A DNA stretch of 64,000 nucleotides, taken from contig NW_017264195.1 of assembly GCF_001619985.1 (NCBI RefSeq), positions 868,001-932,000 of the forward strand, given 5' to 3'. This document shows, piece after piece, positions 10,403 through 21,786 of the stretch; position 1 is the stretch's first letter; the number at the start of each line of letters is the position of its first letter. Made by a program: the position numbers and the translations under genes. The notes beneath the pieces were generated by a model. The model did no database searches. It was not told where the DNA came from and saw only the letters and a list, made by a program, of their open reading frames with translations. The stretch comes from Xylona heveae TC161 (lineage: Eukaryota > Ascomycota > Xylonomycetes > Xylonales > Xylonaceae).

Positions 10403-13255
10403 TCATCTCCTGCCAAATCTAAATTTCAGCTCGTCTTCACTATCCTCGCTCTCCTCATCATCCTGGACAAACAACGACTTTTGCTTCTTCGCTGGCAGTC
10501 TACTTGCCGACGCAGGCGCAGGACGTTTTCTCGTTGTTATCGTTGTCGTCGAAGTTTGGCTTTGACTTGGCGGGGCGCGTTGCTGTCGCTGTCGCGTCCT
10601 TCTTACTGGTATCGGTTCCTCTTCTTCCTCCTCTTCTTTCTCCTCGTTGTGCTCTGGCCTAGCGGGCTCGTCATCTGCAGGCTGGCTTCTTGCAGTTGCA
10701 AACGGTTGCGATTCTGCGTCAGCATCAAGCTCTATTTCGCTGGGTCCATCGTTACTTTGACGGGGTCTATCGCGGCGGGCAGAGTGCGATCGATTCGCAG
10801 CAGCAGTGGTGTTTGTAGTGGTGCTATCTAGCCAATAATCTTCACCAATGCCAAACCCTTTTCGTTGGACTTCTTCGAGTGGAACAATCAACGAATGTCC
10901 ACGACGGGGTTGGACTCCGTCTGCCTGGCGGCGAAACTTTTTGAAATTCTTGCGTCCGTTCCAGCGCTCGTCCCATCTGCTTCCTTCGGAGCCATGTACG
11001 TCTGTGCGAACGGGCTTGTCGGCGCGTGGTCGGACGTCCATGTCCTCGACAATAGCGAGATTCTTCATCTGCTCGACATCCATTCCGTCGAGGGCGTGTC
11101 TGAGCGATTCGTCGTCCTGCCGAGCGGCTTCTTCTTCGGCTTCTCGACGCTGTTTGGCGGCTTTGATAATGTCGACTTTGCTTTCTCTTTTAGTCTTGGA
11201 CCCGGCTTGTTGCTGTGACTTCTTTTGGGATGCCTGGTCATCATCATCTGCTGCCGGCTCAGCGGTGAGACCTCGTCGCCGGTTCTCTTCCTCTTGCTCG
11301 ATGATGCGTCGCTTCATTCGTGCTGCGCCTGGTAAGAGGTTATCGACCATTTCGTCGTCCTCGTCGTCGGAAGGCGGCGGGCTTCGTTTTCGGGACCGGG
11401 ATGGTCGCGGTTGTGGCTTGGCAACAATTTCGTTTCCAGAATCCACGTCCACGTCCATGTCGGCTTGCCTGGAGGCTGGGGTTTGCTAGATACTGAACGT
11501 CAATATTTCTGTTGTTAAGCTAATGCACGCGATCTGAGGACTTACGCGACTGGACATCGAACTGCCATGATGCTGTGAAGGTTGGAGTTGCGATGATTCG
11601 GTCGTTTCACGTAATCGAGAACTGATCGGCTCTTCGTCAATGTCATCGTCTGAGTCTTCAAATCCTTTGAAGCGACTCGTTATTGGTCTTCGTGTGCGGG
11701 CGCGTCCTTGAGAAGCCTGAGTTGCTGGCGCTGGCGTTTGTGAGACTGCTTCTGCTGGAGTCGCAGAAGCTTCTACTGCCGGTGGTTCCACATCGGGAAA
11801 AGCTAGACATCGAAACCGAAGTTAGAAAAAGGTGCTACAGTTGTACGAGTGCACAAGGGAGACTCACGTGCGCTTGAAGGCGGAAGAGCAGCGGAAGGGG
11901 GAAGTGTCCCGTCGTCTTCTTCCGGAAGCTGCTTCCGCAACGTAGCTGGATTGTTTGTGAGGATAGCGTCAAGAAACTCGCTCTGTTCAATGACACGCTG
12001 ATCTAATGACTGTGCAATTTCGTTGCCTAGCTCAATGGCCCAAGTCTCATATGGATCCTTGGCTCGGAACCTCACCAAGACGACTCCTTCGCCTTCACTT
12101 TTATCTTCAAACTCGCCCAATCCCTTTTCCCCTGCCGCATTCTTTGCAAACCGAACGACGTCCGCAGCAGTTGTCTTTCCCACTTCCAACCGGTATATCA
12201 AGGCTTTGCCGCCACCATTTACAATGGGAGGTTGCAAATTGTCAAACTGCGCCTGGTCACAAAACACGAAAATATAACCTTCAAAGATTTTCGTCCTGTG
12301 CGGATCAGGAGCAAAGTAAAAGGATGGCCGAGGGAATGGCTCTTTCCCCGGATCCGGAAGATATTGCAATGCATCGGGCCAGTTTGCGTCAAAATCAAAT
12401 TCCAAGAGTGATTGGCTTTCTGAGTCATCGGGATCCTGCGGACTGGCCGCGGCCACCAGTGCGTCGATGAAGCTCTCGGTGACAATGCATCGAGCATTGA
12501 TCAATGCTTGTAATCCCTTGGCTGTGTTGCGCTTATTTGCCACTACGTGTGTGGTTTTATCAATAATGTATGGCAAGACCGTCTTGACGTCCAAAGCCTC
12601 CAGCCGAGAACGCACAGTAAGCAGAGGATCCTTCTTCTTTTGTTCTTTGCTGGGGAACGAAAAAGAAATGACCACAGGCACCCATTTGATTCTGACTGCT
12701 GTCAGTGCGTGACTCAAAGAAGCGATTGAAGTCGATGTCATTACCGGAATAAGAACTCATAACTGCCCAACTTGATCTGATGCTCGTCATCTTTCAAGAT
12801 CCTCGACTGGCCTCTGATCTGTTCTCCGTCGAGTAGTGTTCCGATCTTTGAGTTTTGATCCTCAATGGTCAAAGTAGATCGGGTGTGCACAAGCGACTTA
12901 GGGTAAGAGTGTTAGTGAACGGAAGACATTTTACAAACATCAAAAGAAAGGTAAATGAAGCATACCCCATCACCTGGTTTCACTTCGGCAAGTGAGATGG
13001 TCAGGTGTTTGCGGGATATCGATTTATTCTCAATAGCAAATCCTGTAATACTTTCTTGTCAAACTCTTTCCTTTTCTTTTTGCCATTTTCATTTTCTCAT
13101 ACCTGTTCCCAGGCGGGTCCTTCCGAATAGATATTTCTTTCCAGGCCGCAGCCAGATTCGTTTGTCTAAGTATCGTAAGCTTCAAATCCACCATAAAACC
13201 CTTTCCATTTAAACTTACTCTGCAGCACGTCTCCATCACACTCAAGCACCCACAT
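10403..13255 (-). CDS. nbs1: NBS1/nibrin, MRN-complex DNA-damage adaptor
   Basis: Regulatory subunit of the Mre11-Rad50-Nbs1 complex, 827 residues. Exons 13255-13219, 13165-13103, 13042-12966, 12896-12745, 12691-11868, 11802-11546, 11476-10403. It begins MWVLECDGDVLQ as fungal NBS1 does, then an FHA domain (LRPGKKYLFGR, NKSISRKHLTIS) and BRCT sequence (VLPYIIDKTTHVVANKR, ARCIVTESFIDAL). The long acidic/Ser-rich C-terminus carries the Mre11-binding motif GRKNFKKFRRQ and ends EDSEDELKFRFGRR, an acidic patch plus FxF that matches the Tel1/ATM-binding motif. The last intron has two candidate acceptors 10 nt apart (after 11487 and after 11477); only the second keeps the frame. Nuclear, acting at double-strand breaks and in checkpoint signalling. 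Confidence 0.95.
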
Positions 13256-14002
13256 GATCCGGCTGATTCAAATTTGCATCGCAAATGGCTGCTCTGGTGG
13301 GATGATTTGTAGGCCAGTTGAATTGGGGGACGTGACTGCCCGGCGCCCGGCTGACACGTGGTCACGTGGGGTGCACTTTCGTTAAGGCAGCCTTGGCAAA
13401 ACTCTCCGCCATGTGGTACCGTTCATGGTAAATGAGAGCGAGGGTCGAAAATAAATGCTTGATCCACGAAAAAATTCTATTTAAAATCTAGTAATTTATA
13501 AACTAATTTACATCACAGTACGATCAATTTGGAGGAAAAGGGCTGATATTTTGAATCCAACCCTGATCTTGGCCGTTATTCCTCGCGTGCACTTCTCACA
13601 CGATCCTGAAGCGGTTGCCCCGGCACCGAACTAAGCTCTTTCCAGACAGCTTCTTGCGCTAAGATGTCATTCCCCACGCAGGGTCTCTGGTTTTGTGTGG
13701 AGACGGGCAATGGTGGAGGGGTTCTGAATACGGAGTACTGGGCTGGTTATCAGGTCAGGGCGTCTACCTTACCTAGCCAACACAGCAATGGCCCCCAGCA
13801 ACCCAATGACCCCCGCCAGTACTGATTTGTACACACAACACACCAACTGGGATTCTTGTAGGCTTTAAAAGCTCGTTCCTGGAGGGCTTTTGACTATTTC
13901 TTGTCATACTTCAGTACCTCTAACAGCTCTTCCGTTGACTTTTGACCATTACGCTACCCAATACTCATATACATAGACAACTCGTCACAAATTACTACCA
14001 CG
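13256..14002. other. Divergent promoter region of NBS1 and the RPEL gene
   Basis: 747 bp with no ORF. CACGTG boxes lie near NBS1 (13355-13368). On the RPEL side there is a gctttaaaagc TATA-like stretch at about 13861 and pyrimidine-rich leader sequence. The part at 13440-13520 is AT-rich. Confidence 0.6.
13355..13368. promoter_or_regulatory. Tandem CACGTG boxes upstream of NBS1
   Basis: Two CACGTG hexamers two bases apart (13355-13360 and 13363-13368), the second within TCACGTG, about 100 bp upstream of the NBS1 start. Same core and same distance as the box before SRS2. Confidence 0.4.
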
Positions 14003-14628
14003 ATGGCTGATGAAATTATCCAAGCTGGCGTCGATGAGAGCACCATCTCTCCTATCGAGCGGCGCAACTCGCTCGAGAAGCACCTCCAGCATCGGCCAGA
14101 TGCGCAGGAGCTCAAAGAGAGACACATCCTGTTGGATACTTCTGCTGCTCCGTAAGACCTTTTCATTCAAAATTCACTGTAAAAACTCACCGGCCATGGC
14201 TAATACGTCTGCAAGGGCATTGCAATCTGCCGCTCATGACCTCGAACGTCATCGCGCAATCGACAATTTGAGAAAGAATTTGGAGAGGCGGCCTGATCGT
14301 GAAGAGCTTATCGAGAGTAAGCAACGCGTTTCCCTAAGCTTATCTTAGTCGTAGGGCCCTCGGCCAGGACGCTAATATCTTGTGCACTCTTAGAGAATAT
14401 TCTCCCTGCCTCAAATGCGGCGCCCGCTCTTCAAGCTCATCAGAAAGAGCTCGAGAAACACATGCGTGCAGATAGCTTGGAGCACAAGATCCAGCAAAGA
14501 CCCAAGCCGGAAGATTTAGTTCAGCAAGGCATACTCGAAGGTATGATTGGTTGACTTCTCAATTAAAAGAGCAGAAGAATTCTAACGTTGCTGTTGCAGC
14601 CGACGAGGACCCGACTAAGGAGGAGTGA
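14003..14628 (+). CDS. Small protein of three RPEL repeats
   Basis: 141 residues; exons 14003-14151, 14216-14316, 14394-14540, 14600-14628. The protein is almost nothing but three RPEL repeats: SLEKHLQHRPDAQELKERHIL, then NLRKNLERRPDREELIEKNIL, then SLEHKIQQRPKPEDLVQQGIL, each on its own exon. RPEL motifs in animal MRTF and Phactr proteins bind G-actin; small stand-alone RPEL proteins occur in ascomycetes, with a role not known to me. No other domain, no transmembrane segment, acidic end (DEDPTKEE). Actin monomer binding is inferred from the family. Confidence 0.9.
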
Positions 14629-15180
14629 ATTTCGTCATTTTGACCTTTTCAGGAGGGATAATTATCTCCTGTGCTCGTTTTCGCAAAGTATATGGCGTTT
14701 CACAATTAGTTTAGTATACGATTTAAGCCTAGGAGGCTCCCCATGGTATTGTAATCCAATATGAAATTTAATTTTTCAGGTCCAAAGCAAAGGCGAAATT
14801 TCAGATTTAGAAAATGTACACAACACCGCTCTCGCAAAGCTCGTGAGATGAGAAGAAGCTCAGCAGAGAAGGGTCCCATCACTGGGCAATGTGCAAGATT
14901 CATATAGGCACTTCTTCGGCACAACTGCAGCCATGGAAAGGGCCGAATTGCAATTTGACATCCGTGCCATCTGGAAATTTTGTTTTTCCAGCATCAATAA
15001 AAAAAAGGGAAAAGGCTGAATACGCTGGACATGCAACAAGGATGAGGGTCATATAATAGTATTATTGCTGTAGCTGGATATCGTACATTAGTGTATTAAA
15101 CATCATATCAGTAAATCGTTTCCCGAACTTTCTTAAGCATGGACAATGCCAGCGTCTTCATGCTGCGAAATGAACAAATA
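14629..15180. other. Convergent 3' region
   Basis: Between the RPEL gene and ERG9. No ORF or RNA gene recognised; AT-rich near 14990-15120. Confidence 0.6.
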
Positions 15181-16815
15181 TTACAACTCCCCGTGAGGAA
15201 TTTTGCTTGCAATGGGGCTTGGCTTGGAAGATAGCCCAAAGGGCAGATGTTGCTTTGCTTGGTCAAAGGCCAGATCAAAGCGTGCACCCATAAACCACGC
15301 TATGGCAATCTGTTCAAAACGTTCATCAGCAAATGATTTTTTCGTGCGAATTAAGGCGAAGACACATACCATCACGGCTGACACAAAAAATAGAGTGGCA
15401 AAGACGGCAACGAAGAGCCAGAAGACATCCTTGCGAGCCTCGGCATCTGCCTGTGCCTGCTTCTTCGCCTCCTCTGTCGGCTCAACCAGACCACCGGAGC
15501 TCTGACGCACGACAGCCTTCGGGTCTTGCGATGGAAAGATGGCCTCAACGAATTGTTCAATCTATTGGACGAAAAACAGTCAGTATGGTGTAGGTGCAAG
15601 TGTCCGCTGGACAGAGAGGAAACGTACCTTTCCACAGGCCATGCTAATCTTTAAGAAGTTTGGATCCTTTGGAACGTTCTTTTGATGAATCTTCCGTGTG
15701 TAGCGTCGGAACAAGTCGCAGATTGTCTTCAGGTTTTGAGTCGACTCGAGCATGTTCTGACAAGCCTCACCCTTGGTGATTTTGATGTTCTTTTTGAAGA
15801 TATCAGGATTCCGGAACACAAGGTGAAGGGTGGCAATGGCCATGGCTTGCGGAATGGCGGCAAAGTTGAACACACTCTGTTCCCTCAGACCAGCGAGATA
15901 GAAGAGGCATTCGTCAGCGTGTTCTAACGCATTCAAGACCATGTCAGAACTGCAGTTCAGAGCTTTATCGAGATTCTTTTCATCAAAGAGGTCCTCAAAC
16001 TTCTCAACGTGTCGGGACCAAATCTCCTTTGGCCAGAATCTTCTCTTGTCGTCAAAGTCCTCGCGGATATCACGAATGATGTTAGTCTTCTGAAGGAACA
16101 GTCCCATGGACTCTTGTAGGTGTGGCCGCTCAAGAAGAGCTTCATTTGCCAGACCACTATCCACGAATAGTCGAGTAAGACCCTCGCCGACGAGACCAGC
16201 CACGTAATGGCAGTAAAGGTCGTAGTCCTTGATTGAATTAACTCCATTAATGTTGTGCTCGGCATTGCGAGCATAGTCAGCCATGCCATTTCCCATTTTG
16301 TTAGTGATGTCTTCAATGGTCTCCCTGTACTGAGGCTTGATTTTCAGGAACTCCTCAATGATAACATCAAACTTCACAAGCACGTCTCTATCCTTTTCAT
16401 TCGGGCCATTGCCATTGTAGTTCCAGCCCGGTTTCCGCAACACCTTGTGGAAATCGCGGAGGAGGGGGTCCTTTTCATCCAAAGCAATTGTCATGTCATC
16501 TTCGACCGTGTCAAGACCGCGAAGGATGAGGTAGAATAGAGCTACAGCAAACAGAAGTTCTGGGTGGAGCTCCTGGATGACCATAGCAAAGCTTCGACTG
16601 GTCTTTTCTAGCAGAGCGAAACAGGTCCGCATGGTCGGGGTCTCCTTGGCCTCGTTCCGCTCATGGACAGGATCATGCCACAGCTTCCTATAGAGTCAAA
16701 CTCAGTAAGGGCTTGGAACTGCTTGATTTTCGTTGCATTAAACATACCATTGGATGATTGACCTCAATTCCTGAACATGAATGGCATAGTAAAGGACATT
16801 TGAAAACTTGGGCAT
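15181..16815 (-). CDS. erg9: Squalene synthase (farnesyl-diphosphate farnesyltransferase)
   Basis: Condenses two farnesyl diphosphates to squalene, the first committed step to ergosterol, on the ER membrane. 482 residues; exons 16815-16748, 16687-15628, 15561-15370, 15309-15181. Begins [23 protein letters not shown]; catalytic signatures are [12 protein letters not shown] (first Asp-rich motif), [12 protein letters not shown], and [18 protein letters not shown] (second Asp-rich region, D-x-x-E-D). The C-terminus holds the membrane anchor ([16 protein letters not shown], then [12 protein letters not shown]). The last intron (15369-15310) is exactly 60 bp with no in-frame stop and falls inside the anchor; reading through it would add 20 mostly charged residues. 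I removed it because donor and acceptor are good and the spliced sequence matches the fungal family better. Confidence 0.95.
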
Positions 16816-17722
16816 CTTGACTCCCCTTTTCACTCGGGAAACCGAGCAACTCACAGCACAGAGCGATATCGAAAGAGAAGAGAAAGGGAAACAGGGCAGA
16901 GAATGTAACGGAAGAAGATGAGAGGGAAGCCACTGACACGAACCAGCCGTGAGATCCAGGTGCTTTGAATCAATTGGCGTGTTCCCTCAACGTTGAAACT
17001 TGGACGGGGGGATCAGGTTGTGGGGGCTGCAATTTAAACCTTTCTCGCCAGATCTGCTCGCGTAACGTTATTACACAAACTGGGACTTCAACTAGCCTTT
17101 TCGCGTGGAATCAGTTGAGCTGAGCCTCGCCGGTTGTGACCGGCAAAGGCCTGGTACCGCGATGACTACGGCGGGCGAGAATACCCACTATAGGTAAAAA
17201 GACAGCTGAGCTACAGCTGCCCCACAATGTATGATGTACTCCGTACCACAATTCCAGCTCCAGCTTCTTCAGCAGATAGGTAGTTATATATGCATCAGGA
17301 TCAATTATGAATATTTACCTATTAATTGATCTTACTGCCTAGAGACGGAAAAGATTTGCTCAGCAACCCATGTACAATACCAATCCGAATTTGCCGCTGA
17401 AACACGAAAACTCCAAGTGTGTGAATAAAAAACCCCCCGAGCTCAAGCTTTTGACCCTGTCTTACTGCTGCACATACGGAGTATGGCATGAACCCCATGC
17501 GAAGTCATCCTTTCCAGCCCTGCCCTAGAAGTTCTCTCTGTTGCTGCTGTGTCCAGTCTGTTGTCGGCAATAATAGGTTGAACAGCTTCCAGTTAAGCTG
17601 GTCGAGATGAACACCTTCTCTCGCGTCCTCGATGCAGAGTCAAATTCGAAAAGGAAAAATCGAGATACGTCCTGGGTCCTCTTGGTTTCCCGCCGTCTGA
17701 CGGAAGCCAAAATAAGCGTTCA
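16816..17722. other. ERG9 upstream region
   Basis: 907 bp between ERG9 and the next minus-strand gene. It should contain the ERG9 promoter. It holds a perfect inverted repeat at 17129-17144 and two ACTCCGTA/TACGGAGTA-type words (about 17236 and 17476). No supported ORF. Confidence 0.6.
17129..17144. promoter_or_regulatory. Inverted repeat with CGG-N6-CCG core upstream of ERG9
   Basis: GCCGGT and ACCGGC separated by TGTG, giving CGG-N6-CCG at 17131-17142, about 315 bp before the ERG9 start. CGG triplets in this orientation and spacing are typical of Zn2Cys6 binuclear-cluster regulators such as Ppr1 and UaY. Use here is inferred. Confidence 0.35.
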
Positions 17723-18235
17723 TTATCGCTTGCCTCCGTTGATTCCATATCTCCAAGTCATATAGCCAATCACTCCGGCCATGCTTCCGAGTCCTGTCCC
17801 TCCAATGATTTTTCTGAGGCGATAAGGATCGTTCTTCGGGACTTTCAGTGTTGCGTACACGGCGGCTAGAAGCGTACCGGCGACGCTCCAGTCATCGGTT
17901 TCCAGCTGTCCTTGATTCTCTAGCAGCCGCCAACTTCGGTCTCTCCACTCAATCTCTTCTCGACCCCACATGCGTGCTGGTAGGCCTACGACCATTGCAG
18001 CAGTACCTATCAACGCTCCAGTTCCTGCCGACCGCAGTATTGTTGTTGGAGCCACTGTGGCAAGCACCGCAAGCTTTGAGGTGCCTCGTAACATGAGTAA
18101 CGAGCGTGCAGTGCCGACCAAAGAGCCTACTACCGTGCCCGCTTGAAAGCCTCGATAGAGCACATGAGTTGCAAGTATAGTCTTGAATAGCGGCTGATCT
18201 TCTGCATAAGGCGTATGAGGAAAGAATCGTGACAT
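17723..18235 (-). CDS. Glycine-rich multi-pass membrane protein, function unknown
   Basis: 170 residues in one exon. Several short hydrophobic stretches with Gly/Ala spacing (GTVVGSLVGTARSLL, LAVLATVAPTTI, GTGALIGTAAMVVGLPA, IIGGTGLGSMAGVIGYMTW) resemble Tim17-like or DUF1757-type small mitochondrial membrane proteins. A charged loop (WGREEIEWRDRSWRLLEN) sits in the middle. I cannot assign a function. The ATG start gives MSRFFPHTPYAEDQPLFKT, a plausible conserved start. The gene lies divergent to the DnaJ gene. Confidence 0.8.
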   Translation of the reverse strand: MSRFFPHTPYAEDQPLFKTILATHVLYRGFQAGTVVGSLVGTARSLLMLRGTSKLAVLATVAPTTILRSAGTGALIGTAAMVVGLPARMWGREEIEWRDRSWRLLENQGQLETDDWSVAGTLLAAVYATLKVPKNDPYRLRKIIGGTGLGSMAGVIGYMTWRYGINGGKR

Positions 18236-19127
18236 GCCGGATCGCTATATCAAGGGCAATTCCACAGTCGGAGGCGACCAATTTGTAGGATATATACTCA
18301 GGAAGCTAGGTGTCTTATGTCTTCATTCAAGGTGTATTCAGATCACTACCATTAACTGAGCAAAGCTACAGACTATATATTCAGAGAAGACACGGCATGC
18401 GGGGAGGGGAAACTCTCCGTGTTCTCTGGTAAACTACGGCTATCTATCTCCTAGGGGTAGTCGGAGGGGATTGTTCTGTTTAGCTTTCTCGGCCGTACTG
18501 TGGTAGAGCATCTTGGGCTATTCAGGGAAGGCAACTATGTAAGCGAATTGATTGAGCGGGGATTGGTCCAAAAGTTACGCCGACTGAGGGGACGGAGTTT
18601 TGTCAGGGGACTTTGCCGATGAGCGCCCAACGGCCGGGCTGGCCCTTATTGAGAAAGTATTCTCTGGACCAGTCTACTCAGGAGGTAACTTACCTTATTC
18701 TTTAGCAGCCCAAGGAAGAGAGGAATGAAGAGATAGACTGTTAGCGGTGCGAGACAGGAGAGTGTCCTGGTGTAAAAATAGACGAGTTCCCTCTGATCAA
18801 GCGAAGACTGTAGTACTGTAGTACTGTATTGTCATCCGCACGAGCGACCCAAGAACGGACTTTTTTGGCCCGACAACTGAGCCACAGCAAAAGACCCCTC
18901 TAGCCTGGGGGAAAGTTGCACTTTCGTAATCATCGTCACAAGCCAAGCCTCTCCTACACAATACTATTACCTGAACGCTTCCTCTACCAATTTAGTGTTC
19001 CCTTTCTCAATATTTTTTTCGTCCCCTTTTCTGTGCGAAGCTTCAACGGACAAGCTTCGTAGCAGTCTTGTTTCCTCTAGTATCTTACTGAGGCAGGCTT
19101 CAAAACACACATTCTTCGTCCGCAAAA
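18236..19127. other. Divergent promoter region upstream of the DnaJ gene
   Basis: 892 bp, no supported ORF. Near the DnaJ start there is GAAGCTTC (19037-19044), which resembles part of a heat-shock element but lacks the third correctly spaced unit. The direct repeat gtagtactgtagtactgt lies at about 18810-18830. Confidence 0.55.
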
Positions 19128-20955
19128 ATGGTCGCTGACACCACATACTATGACGCACTGGGCGTCCAGCCTACGGCCACTGGTCTGGAAATTAAGAAAG
19201 CATACCGAAAATTGGCAATCACCCATCATCCTGGTAGGCTTCTGGGAAATATGGCATGAGTGGGAAGCATGAAGCGGTTAGGCTGACTCGTGGTCACTAC
19301 AGACAAGAATCCTGGTGATGAGAACGCACACCAAAGATTCCAAGAGGTGTGGATTTTCCCTTTGTCGTTCTGATCAATTCCAGCAGCTCACTCATGCCGA
19401 ACAGATTGGTGAAGCATATCAAGTCCTCAGTGATGAGACCCTCCGAAAGCAATACGATGAGTTTGGAAAGGATGAGGCAGTCCCAGGCAGCGGGTTCGGT
19501 ACGCATGCGACCTTGGGATTCTTAAGAAGCAGTGATATGTAGTGGGCTAACCACTTGAGCAGAGGATCCTTCGGAATTCTTCTCGATGATCTTTGGCGGT
19601 GATGCCTTTGTTGATTAGTAGGTTTTCACCACTAGCCCCATCAGCTGGCAGTTATCCATGCTGACACTGCTTTTTAGCATCGGCGAAATCTCGCTCGTCA
19701 AGGACTTGACCACGACCATGGAGATCACGACCCGGAGTGATGACTTAGCTGACGAATATGCCGCCGCCGAGGCCAGAGACAGCGCTGACGCCGCCGCTGC
19801 TGCTGATAAAAATGCCGCACCCGGTGCTCCCTCTGGTTCCACGCCCGCAGAGGCTACTGCAATTGGTACCAAGCCCGACGAAACGCAGCCGTCGCAGAGC
19901 GGCACAAATACGCCTCGCGGAATTCCCACCCGACAGGCCCTTGAGTACCGCTCGGAGGAAGATGCGCGCATGTCAGCCGCTGGTGTGTCCGAAGCCGAGA
20001 AGGAACTGCGTAAAAAGGAAAAGAAGAAGGGTGGCTTGACTAAAGAGCAGCAAGACGAGCTGGCTGCATTTGAGCGCGAGAGGAAGCGTATCCGGGACGA
20101 GCGCGTCGACACTCTTGCCCGGAAGCTGGTGGACCGCATCAGCGTCTGGACCGAGACCGACAAGGGCTCCGCTGTGACCAAGGCTTTCCAGGAAAAGAGC
20201 AGACTCGAAGCGGAGAATTTGAAAATGGAGTCTTTCGGATTGGACATTCTCCATGCCATTGGCCAGACCTATGTCTCCAAGGGAACTTCATTCCTCAAGT
20301 CTCAAAAATTCCTCGGCATCTCTGGCTTCTGGTCGCGACTCAAGGACAAGGGCACGCTGGCCAAGGAGACTTGGAACACCATTTCGTCCGTCTTGGACGC
20401 GCAGTCAACCATTGAGGAAGTGGCGAAGCTCGAGGAAAAGGGCGGCGACGACTGGACCACCGAGAAGAAGGCCGAGTATCAGAATAAGATGACGGGTAAG
20501 ATTCTCGCGGCGGCATGGCGCGGAAGCAAGTTTGAGTTCCAAGGTGTTCTCCGTGACGTCTGCGACAAGGTCCTCTACGACAAGAGCATCAAGCTGGAAA
20601 AGCGGATAGAGCGCGCCGAGGCTCTTGTGCTGTGCGGAAACATTTATCAGAAGGTACTTATTCCCCTTTCTTGTGCCCTTTTCCAATTTCAAGTCAAGTT
20701 CCGTCCAAGGGCTAACTATTCCTCGCTAATCAGGCTGAACGCGATCCCGATGAACAAGGAGAGTACATGGCCTTTGAGCAGCTCGTCGCCGAAGCCGCTG
20801 CCAAGAAGGGCAAAGACGAGAAGAAGCCCAAGAAGGCCAAGAAGGAAGGCGAATCCTCGCACCACAACCCTCTCCATTTCTTTGGCGACCGAGGAGAAAA
20901 GGCCGAAAAGGGAGAGAAATCCACTCCCACCTCTGGTTCCACTCCGACTCCCTAA
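19128..20955 (+). CDS. DnaJ (Hsp40) co-chaperone with DnaJ-X domain (CAJ1/DJP1-like)
   Basis: 498 residues; exons 19128-19233, 19303-19346, 19405-19498, 19563-19617, 19678-20653, 20734-20955. The J-domain opens the protein ([20 protein letters not shown]) and carries the HPD triad in [13 protein letters not shown], where the Asp codon is split by the first intron. A Gly/Phe-containing stretch [12 protein letters not shown], then [10 protein letters not shown] and the DnaJ-X region (about residues 180-420) follow, with an Ala/Pro-rich insert. The C-terminus is lysine-rich and ends TSGSTPTP. No zinc finger. It should stimulate an Hsp70; yeast relatives act in nucleus/cytosol (Caj1) or peroxisomal import (Djp1). 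Confidence 0.93.
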
Positions 20956-21548
20956 TCAAGAACCATATGGCTGTTCGTTGTCTTGACTCTTTTGTTCTCT
21001 AGACCTTTGTGCACTTTGCATTACCGTGTTATATCTGCCCTTGGTTAAGTGGGTGCGTGCGGCAGTTATCACAGGATTTTCATATTAATTGGCGTGTAAA
21101 GATCTCGTTTGGTTTTCTCCCTCCCTAGAGCGTGCAAAGATCTTCTTCCACTTGTAATCTTTCTTCACACATACATTGCCTTGCGCAACAACAAACTCAC
21201 AATAGCCTGCCAGCCTACTAATCTGTCTTATCTGCTGAATCTACGACAGCAAGAATCCTGAAATTTGTTTTTTATACCCCGCTTGAACACAACGAGGTCT
21301 TTTCTTTTCTTTCCTTTCTTTCCTTTTTTTTCTTTCTCTAGTGTATTTTTTTCAATAGATAGTTTCATGACTCCGTTTGATCGACTGATCGACTGACTGA
21401 TTGATTGGATGGTTGGTCAGTTGATTGGTTGAAATAAATCATTTACACCAACTCGCAGATTTCATTTCTCACGTAGGGTGACTGACTGGCTTGAGAAAGC
21501 GACATGCATTCTCTACATTATTCGTATTGTGATTTGTAATGTACTTAT

Positions 21549-21590
21549 GTAATTTAATGTAATTTAATGTAATGTAATGTAATGTAATAA
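21549..21590 (+). repeat. TAATG/TAATT pentanucleotide tract
   Basis: About eight imperfect 5-bp units of taatg or taatt in a row. Confidence 0.8.
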
Positions 21591-21786
21591 ATTGATTTGA
21601 TAGAAATATAAAGAGAGGATCTAGTAAATGCGAAGACAATTTGCAATGCAAATATGTATCAAAGGGGGTATCTCTGACTTGGAATATTGTAATAGCAGCA
21701 GTAGCAGTAGCAGATGCGTTGAGCGCTTCAAAGACCGCTTGCGCGAACATGTCATATGGGAAACAGAAGACAAATTGAATAGTATG

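Noticed and set aside
19037-19044. GAAGCTTC as a heat-shock element before the DnaJ gene
   Set aside because: Only two units with correct spacing; the third TTC is at the wrong distance.
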